Below the pieces are notes generated by a model. That model had not been told where the DNA came from and did not search any database. It saw only the letters and a program-made list of their open reading frames with translations. A stretch of 64,000 bases of DNA from DASYLJ01 sp964432595 (lineage in GTDB: Bacteria > Desulfobacterota > Binatia > DP-6), in assembly GCA_964432595.1 (NCBI GenBank), contig CAYSOF010000009.1, forward strand, positions 168,655 through 232,654. The letters are read 5' to 3'. Positions within the stretch are counted from its first letter, which is position 1, and every line of letters starts with the position of its first letter. Shown here piece after piece: positions 58,114-64,000 of this stretch. The position numbers and the translations under genes are program-made.

Positions 58114-59499
58114 GTGCCGGGCAGGCCTCACCCCTCGACGCAGTCGGCCAGCGAGCTCGCACACGACGGCCCGACGGCGGTCGAACGCCCGGGCGAGCGA
58201 GCCAGCTTCCGTTCGCTCGATCAGACGGAGGCGGTCGAGTCGCTCGCCGTACGGCCCGGCTCCTACGAGGCGGCCGCGAGCGCGCTCGCGGCGCCGGCGG
58301 GCGCGATCCCGCGCGGGCGAGGTCTGAGCTACTGTCTCGCCTCGGCGGGCGAGGGCTCCACGAGCGTTCTCACGTCGGCCTTCGATCGCATCCTGCGCTT
58401 CGATCCGGACACGCGCACCGTCGAGGTCGAAGGCGGCGTCGCGCTGGGGGACCTCGTGGCGTTCGCGCTCGCGCAGGGGTGCTGGTTCCCGGTGCTGCCG
58501 GGCTATCCGACCATCACCGTCGGGGGCGCGCTCGCGATGAACGTGCACGGCAAGAGCCAGCACCACGACGGGCTCTTCGGCGACCACGTCGTCGACCTGC
58601 ACCTGCTGCACCCCCGCCACGGCGAGATCCGGTGCAGCCGGACGGTCCGCGCCGACGTGCTCGAGCTCACGCTCGGCGGAATGGGCCTCACGGGTCTGGT
58701 CACGCGGGCGACGCTCCGCCTGCAGCCGCTGAAGGGGCGCAGCCTCCGGCGCTCGCGCATCGCCACCCGGACGCTCCAGGAGACCGTCGACGTGATGATC
58801 GCCGAGTGCGACGGTCACGACCAGGTGTACTCGTGGATCGATCTCAACCGGTCCGGCGGCGAGTTCGGCAGCGGCTTCGTCTATCTCGAGTCCTTCGCCC
58901 CCGAGGCGATCGAGCGTCCCTTCCGGAGCGGCCCCCTGCGCGCCGATGCGCCGCGACGCCCATTTCCGGAGTGGACGCTCCGGCTCGTCACCCATGCGTA
59001 TCGCCTGATGGAGCGGACCAGCCGTGCGACCCGGGTCTTCGATCCGATGGGCGGCTCGTTTCCGCTGAACGGCAAGGAGATCTACTTCGCCGCCTGCGGC
59101 GCCGCGGGCTTCCACGAGAGCCAGCTGCTGATCCCCTTCGACGCGTGGCCGCGTTTCGCCGGCGGGCTGGCCGCGTCGCTTCGCCGCCACGGCGTGTTCA
59201 CCACGCTCGGCTCGCTGAAGCTCTTCCGTGGCACGCGTCGTCTGCTCAACTTCGGCGGTGACGGCATCTGCGTCGCCATCGACGTCCCCCGGCAGGCGCG
59301 GTCGTCCGAGTTCCTGGCGGACCTCGACGCGCTGATGCTCGAGGCCGGCGGGATACCGAACATCAGCAAGGACTCGAGGCTGCCCGGCCGCGTGGTCGCG
59401 GCGGCCTACGCCGGGTACGGCGAGTTCAAGGAGCGGTTGCGCGCGTTCGATCCCGACCGGCGGATGCGGTCCGCATTGAGGACACGACTGGATGTCTGA
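58114..59499 (+). CDS. FAD-linked oxidoreductase, DprE1-like
   Basis: A 461-residue FAD-linked oxidase of the VAO/PCMH type that matches mycobacterial DprE1 along its length (DprE1 is also 461 residues). It has RGRGLSYC, the FAD/His motif VGGALAMNVHGKSQHHDG, and LGGMGLTGLVTRATL. The C-terminal region has FTTLGSLKLF, GICVAIDVP (Cys 386, the residue targeted by benzothiazinones in DprE1) and SKDSR (Lys 419, counterpart of DprE1 Lys 418). DprE1 oxidises decaprenyl-phospho-ribose at C2 on the way to the arabinose donor. The GTG start is followed by about 20 non-conserved residues. It overlaps the DPM1-like gene by eight bases. Confidence 0.78.
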   Translation: MPGRPHPSTQSASELAHDGPTAVERPGERASFRSLDQTEAVESLAVRPGSYEAAASALAAPAGAIPRGRGLSYCLASAGEGSTSVLTSAFDRILRFDPDTRTVEVEGGVALGDLVAFALAQGCWFPVLPGYPTITVGGALAMNVHGKSQHHDGLFGDHVVDLHLLHPRHGEIRCSRTVRADVLELTLGGMGLTGLVTRATLRLQPLKGRSLRRSRIATRTLQETVDVMIAECDGHDQVYSWIDLNRSGGEFGSGFVYLESFAPEAIERPFRSGPLRADAPRRPFPEWTLRLVTHAYRLMERTSRATRVFDPMGGSFPLNGKEIYFAACGAAGFHESQLLIPFDAWPRFAGGLAASLRRHGVFTTLGSLKLFRGTRRLLNFGGDGICVAIDVPRQARSSEFLADLDALMLEAGGIPNISKDSRLPGRVVAAAYAGYGEFKERLRAFDPDRRMRSALRTRLDV

Positions 59500-60307
59500 G
59501 CCGGTCATGCCCAAGGGCCTCTCGATCAGCCTCTTCTTCCCCGTCTACAACGACGAGCGGACGGTCCGGCAGGTCGCGCTCAAGGCGCTGACGGTGCTCT
59601 CCGAGGTCTGCGCGGAGTACGAGGTCCTGATCGTCGACGACGGCTCGCCGGATCGCGCCGGCGAGATCGCCGACGAGCTGGCCCGCGAGTTCCCCGGCAC
59701 GGTGCGGGTCATCCACCATCCCCGCAACCTCGGCTACGGCGCGGCGCTCAAGACGGGGCTCGCGAACGTGCGGTTCGACTGGATTTGCTTCACCGACGGC
59801 GACGACGAGTACGACGTCTTCGACTTGTACAAGATGCTGCCCCTGCTCGAGTTCTACGACCTCATCGTCACGTTCCGGTACGTCAAGGTCTACTCGGGCA
59901 AGCGCCAGTTCATCTCCTGGGTCTACAACTACGTGCTCCGGTGGCTCTTCCGGACGTCGTATCGCGACATCAGCACGGGGTTCCGGATGATGCGCCGGTC
60001 GGTGGCCACCCAGCTCGACCTGATCTCCGACAGCCCTTTCATCGGCGCGGAGATCGCGATCACGACCATGCTGCGCGGCTACCGGGTCGGCGAAGTGGGC
60101 ATCCAGACCTTCCCGCGCGAGCTCGGTGCCGGCGGCACGACGTCCGTCAAGAACATCCTCGCCACGATGCGCGACATGCGCGAGACCTACCGGCGCATCT
60201 TCTCTCCGGAGTACCTGCTGCCCGCGAACCGTCACCGGACGCTCCGCTCGCTCGAGGGGCGCGCGCGCGCGCAGGTCTCCAGAAGCGCGCCGCACCGTCC
60301 GCGCTGA
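59492..60307 (+). CDS. GT2 polyprenyl-phosphate glycosyltransferase (DPM1-like)
   Basis: A 271-residue GT2 enzyme of the dolichol/undecaprenyl-phosphate sugar synthase type. Landmarks are SISLFFPVYNDERTV, VLIVDDGSPDRAG, RNLGYGAALKTGLA, the metal site FTDGDDEYDV, and FRMMRRSVATQLDL with PFIGAEIAITTM. No C-terminal helix pair is visible, unlike DPM/GtrB types, though a hydrophobic stretch FISWVYNYVLRWLF may bind the membrane. It should make the polyprenyl-phosphate sugar used by the GT-C proteins around it. The start overlaps the DprE1-like gene by eight bases. Confidence 0.82.
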   Translation: MSEPVMPKGLSISLFFPVYNDERTVRQVALKALTVLSEVCAEYEVLIVDDGSPDRAGEIADELAREFPGTVRVIHHPRNLGYGAALKTGLANVRFDWICFTDGDDEYDVFDLYKMLPLLEFYDLIVTFRYVKVYSGKRQFISWVYNYVLRWLFRTSYRDISTGFRMMRRSVATQLDLISDSPFIGAEIAITTMLRGYRVGEVGIQTFPRELGAGGTTSVKNILATMRDMRETYRRIFSPEYLLPANRHRTLRSLEGRARAQVSRSAPHRPR

Positions 60308-60402
60308 GCCGTCCCCTCGGGTGCCTGGCGGCGCGCGAGGGGGTATCGTATGAACCGCTGCGGTGACGAACGGGATCGCAGCCGGGTCGGTCACGCTCGA
60401 CC

Positions 60403-61986
60403 ATGGGCCGCGCTGACGGATCGGGCGTGAGCACGCGTACCCGGGTTCTCCTTCTCGTCGTCCTCGCGGCGGTGGCGCGTTTCGCGTGGCTGGCGACGCC
60501 ACCCGCGACCTTCGACGAGACCTGGAGCTGGTATCTGATGCACCTCATCGAGGCGGCGGACGGCAAGCCGCTGCCGGTGGGCTTCGGGCTCGACGGTCCC
60601 TGGTACGTCGCCATCAACTGGGGCGTGACCCGTCTGCTGGGCAACGAGATGGGGCCGCTGCGGCTGCCCCCCGCGACGTTCTCGACGCTGTCGGTCCCGC
60701 TGTTCTACCTGCTGGTGCGCCGCCTCGGCACCGAGCGCCTGGCCTGGCATGCGGCGCTGATGATGGCGATCAGTCCCTTCTTCATCTTCTACGCGAAGGA
60801 CGCCCGGCCGTACTCCCAGCTCATGTTCACCTGCCTGCTGTTCACGTGGGGCTGGGTGATCACCGAGGGGACGAGGCGTCGCTGGCTCCGGCGCGGATTC
60901 ATCGCGGTGCTCACCGTGCTCGCGGTGGGATCGCAGTACTATTCGCTCATCTATTTCGCCGCCTTCTACAGCCAGCGCCTCTGGCTGGACTGGCGTCGCG
61001 GGCAGCGTGCGGCGCTGCGGGACGACCTGCTGACGGGCGTGATCAGCGTGGTCGCGATCTCCCCGCTGCTCGCGTTGCTCTACCTCTCGGTGACGCACCT
61101 CATCTCGTTGCCGTACTGGCAATCGCCGACGCTGAACTTCGTCAGCGTCGTCGCCGAGCAGTTCCTGTTCACCGGTGCGGCGGGAGCGGGAGAGGATCCG
61201 AACATCGGCGTCCTGCTGATGTTGCAGGCGGTGGTCTTCGCGTTGCTCATGGTGCCGGTCGTCGTGCGACGGCGACGGAAGGGCGCGGCGCCCGAGCTGC
61301 ATCCGATCCTCGCCGATCTCTGGTGGTGGTCGCCGGCGCTCGTGCAGGTCCACGACATCCTGGCGACGCGGTCGCTGATGTTCTATCCGCGCGGCTTCAC
61401 GCCGTCGGCCCCCTTCCTGCTGACCTGGTGGCTCGCGCAGCGGGACGCGATGCCGGGACCGCGCTGGCTGCGGCGCGCGTACACCGCCCTGATGCTGGTT
61501 CCGTTCGTGGCCTTCGGCTACCAGACCGCCGTCTGCGATCCGAACCACGCGGGGTTCAAGAACCGCGAGGTCCTGGGCGAGGTCATGGACCAGATCCGGA
61601 CGCTCGACGGGCGGTTCGACCGCGTCGTCGTGCATCTGTGGTGGGACGCGCAGGCCGTCGCCCATCACTATCGCGGCCCCGCGCCGGTCGAGGCGCTCGG
61701 CATGCCGCACCGGACGCTGGCGCGTAAGGAGGGCGAGATGGCGGCGGTGCTCACGTCGCTCGTCCAGCTGCCGCCGAACGAACGCGTCCTCCTCGTCGAG
61801 AATGCGTTGGCGAGCGGGTACGTCGATCCCGGTGGCCTCGTGCGCGCGGCGCTCGACGGCAGTCGTCCGCGGCTGGCGGAGGTTCCGTGCCATCCGACCC
61901 GCGCGAGTGAAGTGGGCGTCTACTGCAACCGCATGATCCTGTACGGTCCCGCCGGCGGCCCGGCGCCTGGCGCGCAGGAACGCTGA
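60403..61986 (+). CDS. GT-C family membrane glycosyltransferase
   Basis: A 527-residue GT39-type membrane protein. The first loop has the Asp-Glu pair in TFDETWSWY (Asp 38, Glu 39). About nine to ten helices follow, with FYAKDARPYSQLM as the second family block. The C-terminal soluble domain begins near residue 400. It probably uses a polyprenyl-phosphate sugar. The start is the ATG at 60403; a GTG 24 bases downstream is also possible. It converges with the fourth GT-C gene across 19 bp. Confidence 0.8.
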   Translation: MGRADGSGVSTRTRVLLLVVLAAVARFAWLATPPATFDETWSWYLMHLIEAADGKPLPVGFGLDGPWYVAINWGVTRLLGNEMGPLRLPPATFSTLSVPLFYLLVRRLGTERLAWHAALMMAISPFFIFYAKDARPYSQLMFTCLLFTWGWVITEGTRRRWLRRGFIAVLTVLAVGSQYYSLIYFAAFYSQRLWLDWRRGQRAALRDDLLTGVISVVAISPLLALLYLSVTHLISLPYWQSPTLNFVSVVAEQFLFTGAAGAGEDPNIGVLLMLQAVVFALLMVPVVVRRRRKGAAPELHPILADLWWWSPALVQVHDILATRSLMFYPRGFTPSAPFLLTWWLAQRDAMPGPRWLRRAYTALMLVPFVAFGYQTAVCDPNHAGFKNREVLGEVMDQIRTLDGRFDRVVVHLWWDAQAVAHHYRGPAPVEALGMPHRTLARKEGEMAAVLTSLVQLPPNERVLLVENALASGYVDPGGLVRAALDGSRPRLAEVPCHPTRASEVGVYCNRMILYGPAGGPAPGAQER

Positions 61987-62005
61987 GCGACGCGGCGGCG
62001 CCGCC

Positions 62006-63526
62006 TCACTTCTCGGGCGGCTTGGGAGCGAGACCGAGCGGCCAGGCGAACGTCGGCGCCGTGGCGCGGCGCTCCGCGGGCAACGTCTTCACGTAGTCGA
62101 GCACGCGCTGGTCGGCGAACCAGCTGGACCAGTAGCCGAATACGACCTTCGCGTCCGGCTGCTGCTGCATGCACGCGATCAGGTCGTCGGGTCGCATGAA
62201 GAAGCTGCTGAACTCCTCGTCCTTCGACGTCGAGGCGAAGCTGTTGTCGCCGTAGACGTTGAGCGGATCGATCAGGCCGCAGGCCGGCTTCGTCCGCGTG
62301 ATGAAGTTCAGGAAGGGGTCGAAGGTGAGCCACGTCTCTCCGGCCTGTGGTCCGCGGAGGGCCTCGCCGTAGTCCGAGCGGCGGAACGACTGGTACGCCC
62401 CACCCAGGAACACGGCGAGGAACAGCAGGACGCTGGCGAGCACCCGGCGGCGGCGGCGTGGCGGCTCCGCCCACAGGCGATGCACGCACAGGGCGCCCAG
62501 GATCGCCATCGGCGGGAGATAGACCACGAAGTAGTGGTCCCAGATCGGTTCCCACACGAAGAACGAGAAGAACACCGGCACGACCCACCACAGCGTGACG
62601 AGTAGCCGCCAATCCTTCCACCGCGTCGCGCGTGCGCGCCACACGGCGAGCTGTCCGCCGATGGCGAGCAGCATGAGCCAGCTGTTGCCGTTCAGCAGGA
62701 ACATGCCGAAGAACGCCCGCTTGTGCTCGTTCGCGTTCCAGTCGACGGCGGACTTGATGCCGGCCGCGTTGACGAGGTCGCGAAACGGCTTGATCTGCAT
62801 CGCCGCTTCGAACCCGGCCTTCTTCGCGAAGCGCGCCGACTGGAACTGGATCAATCGGCTGAACCGCCCGTCGCTCATGGCGTCGAACGACACCCAGACG
62901 AGCGCGCCGACGACGATCCCGGTCGCGAGCACCCAGGCCGCCTTCGGCCGCTGCTCCCGGAGGAAGACCACGGCCATCCCGAGGGCGAGGGCCGCGGACA
63001 GCGACAGGGGCTTGTAGAGGAGCGAGGCGATCAGGAGGACGGACCCGAGCACCCACAGCGTCCGGCGCGTGCAGAAGAAGATGCAGTAGATGCCGACGAT
63101 GCAGCAGACCTGCATCATCGCCTGCGGCAGCGCGAGCAGGCCGTAGTACTGCAGGGGAGACACGTAGAACAGCAGTGGCGCGATCAACGCCGGCCGGGGC
63201 GGCATCGCGCGGAGCGCGATGCGGTAGACGAACACGCCGCTCACGGCGGTCGCGAGCAGCGACAGCGCCCGGAAGAGGAACAGCGAATCGGGCCGCGGCG
63301 CCGCGAATGCCGCGAGCGTCAGGGGGTACAGCGGGGTCTGGTGACAGAAGAAGTCCCGATAGGGCAGGTTGCCGCCGAGAATCTGGAGGGCCTGCTGGAT
63401 GTAGACGCCTTCGTCGAAGTTGTACTCCAGGGTGGGGAGCAGGAAGGCGCCATAGGCGAGAAACATGGCGCACAGCACCCATTCCACGCCGGGCATCTCG
63501 GTCAGGCGGCGAAAGAGCGCACGCAC
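62006..63526 (-). CDS. GT-C family membrane glycosyltransferase
   Basis: A 506-residue GT39-type membrane protein. The Asp-Glu pair is in YNFDEGVYIQQ (Asp 38, Glu 39), then CHQTPLYPL and about nine helices. The basic stretch WAEPPRRRRRVLA precedes a late helix, and a soluble C-terminal part follows. The start is GTG 63526 with GGAG seven bases upstream. It is the fourth enzyme of its kind in this part of the window. A possible promoter lies at 63692-63720 on the same strand. Confidence 0.8.
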   Translation of the reverse strand: MRALFRRLTEMPGVEWVLCAMFLAYGAFLLPTLEYNFDEGVYIQQALQILGGNLPYRDFFCHQTPLYPLTLAAFAAPRPDSLFLFRALSLLATAVSGVFVYRIALRAMPPRPALIAPLLFYVSPLQYYGLLALPQAMMQVCCIVGIYCIFFCTRRTLWVLGSVLLIASLLYKPLSLSAALALGMAVVFLREQRPKAAWVLATGIVVGALVWVSFDAMSDGRFSRLIQFQSARFAKKAGFEAAMQIKPFRDLVNAAGIKSAVDWNANEHKRAFFGMFLLNGNSWLMLLAIGGQLAVWRARATRWKDWRLLVTLWWVVPVFFSFFVWEPIWDHYFVVYLPPMAILGALCVHRLWAEPPRRRRRVLASVLLFLAVFLGGAYQSFRRSDYGEALRGPQAGETWLTFDPFLNFITRTKPACGLIDPLNVYGDNSFASTSKDEEFSSFFMRPDDLIACMQQQPDAKVVFGYWSSWFADQRVLDYVKTLPAERRATAPTFAWPLGLAPKPPEK

Positions 63527-63924
63527 CGAAATACTCCGGGTCAGGACGCCGGAAACGGCCCGGATCGAGCAGCGCCCACCGCGCGATCGACCGTCCCGGG
63601 TGCGTCGAGGTGGAGGCGGTGTGCGGTGGGGTCGTCTCGGCTCGTCACGGATACCGTCTCGTCGGCGGGGGCGTCCCGCCGCGGGGTCATGCTAGTAGTC
63701 GGAACCCGGTCGGGATTCAACGGTCGGGCTCGTGTTCCAGGCTTCACCCGAGGGCGATCAGTTGACCACCGACCAAGATTCTATCTGCCCCAAGCTTTGC
63801 CAAGTGATGGACACGAAAATTCCCTGCAACGGCAAGAAAAGCTATTGCGCGCGCGACCGTGAGTGTGGGAAAGTCCGGCCCGCAATTCCTGTGCGCCACT
63901 CGCCACGAAGAAGGAGTCGGCATC
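63527..63924. other. 398-bp intergenic region
   Basis: Divergent intergenic stretch. The first half is GC-rich and has a possible minus-strand promoter. From about 63700 it is clearly less GC-rich than the coding DNA. I see no convincing plus-strand promoter, hairpin, small gene or RNA here. A TTGACC at 63762 has no properly spaced -10. Confidence 0.5.
63692..63720 (-). promoter_or_regulatory. Possible promoter for the GT-C gene at 62006-63526
   Basis: On the minus strand TTGAAT (63720-63715) and TACTAG (63697-63692) are 17 bp apart. The leader to the GTG start would be about 160 bases. Confidence 0.3.
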
Positions 63925-64000
63925 ATGAAGGTCGCGTTCATCAACCCGCCGGCCGCTGATGTCCACCTCTTCGGCCAGAAGGCGAACTTCGAGTCGCCGC
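63925..64000 (+). CDS. Partial gene, probable B12-binding-type radical SAM protein
   Basis: The gene starts at ATG 63925 with AAGGAG about eight bases upstream and runs off the window. Only 25 residues are visible, beginning MKVAFINPP. That opening is typical of radical SAM enzymes with an N-terminal B12-binding domain, where the first strand of the Rossmann fold sits at the start. No cluster motif is in view, so the assignment is tentative. Confidence 0.45.
   Translation, partial: MKVAFINPPAADVHLFGQKANFESP

Noticed and set aside
61994..62005. GGCGGCGCCGCC palindrome between convergent GT-C genes, as a terminator
   Set aside because: It has no loop and no U tract, and such GC palindromes are frequent by chance in DNA of this composition.
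63762..63767. TTGACC as a promoter for the last gene
   Set aside because: No -10-like hexamer occurs at 15-19 bp, and the gene is about 160 bp away.
1..64000. tRNA, rRNA, CRISPR, insertion sequence or prophage
   Set aside because: I saw no tRNA-type cloverleaf signatures, rRNA segments, regularly spaced repeats, transposase genes or phage structural genes. The fibre-like motif at 53349 is not accompanied by any phage gene.

Overview
The window is 64 kb of very GC-rich DNA with strong G/C preference at third codon positions. Genes are densely packed on both strands, and start/stop overlaps such as ATGA, GTGA and TGATG are frequent. I found no rRNA, tRNA, CRISPR array, insertion sequence or phage gene block. 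The gene families suggest a Gram-negative, environmental, deltaproteobacteria-like or Binatia-like bacterium. They include YheU (UPF0270), DUF4136 lipoproteins, DUF1214, PhoD, Thr-type sulfatase-like proteins, an ABC-type O-antigen exporter and polyprenyl-phosphate-sugar-dependent GT-C transferases. This assignment is an inference from gene content only.

Layout. Positions 1-4005 hold a DUF962/Mpo1-like protein, a methyltransferase, a prokaryotic pentameric ligand-gated ion channel, an RluA-type pseudouridine synthase, YheU and a DUF4136 lipoprotein. Positions 4224-10136 form a signalling block: a REC-kinase hybrid, a large membrane kinase, a secreted Cys-rich protein, and a kinase-less paralogue of the large kinase's receptor half. 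Positions 10140-17637 carry a lipid- or xenobiotic-type metabolism block: SDR, two crotonases, DUF1214, sulfotransferase, GST-like protein, DUF1993 and an unusual P450. Positions 17677-22734 hold a sulfatase-like lipoprotein, a response regulator, GlsB/YeaQ, a Tat-exported PhoD phosphatase and a GNAT enzyme.

Positions 22817-36292 are a surface-glycan cluster. It contains several methyltransferases, three rhamnosyltransferase-type GT2 enzymes, a Wzm/Wzt exporter whose ATPase has a sugar-binding tail, a UbiA-family prenyltransferase and two radical SAM enzymes. Positions 36299-44298 (mostly minus strand) hold a pair of hydrolase-like proteins that have lost catalytic residues, another sulfatase-like lipoprotein, a membrane spermidine-synthase-like protein, RmlD and an extended SDR. 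Positions 44371-53348 hold an RmlC-like enzyme, a GT2, membrane and TPR proteins, a second spermidine-synthase-like membrane protein, a JmjC/cupin protein and a sialidase-fold lipoprotein. Positions 53349-64000 contain a surface protein behind a strong promoter, four GT-C transferases, a DprE1-like oxidase, a DPM1-like GT2 and the start of a probable radical SAM gene.

The genes fit together best as machinery to make, decorate and export a cell-surface polysaccharide. Nucleotide sugars come from RmlC/RmlD-like enzymes. GT2 transferases build the chain and Wzm/Wzt exports it. Polyprenyl-phosphate sugars, made by a DPM1-like GT2 and possibly by UbiA plus DprE1-like enzymes, feed the GT-C transferases at the membrane.

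The most unusual points are: two adjacent GT2 genes in one frame separated by a single TAG with no ATG/GTG/TTG start for the second; a second probable CTG start behind a perfect GGAGG; two divergent hydrolase-like genes lacking nucleophiles; a sensor-kinase/paralogue pair flanking a secreted protein; a non-actinobacterial DprE1-like enzyme; and a P450 whose I helix resembles the CYP7/CYP8 sterol enzymes.
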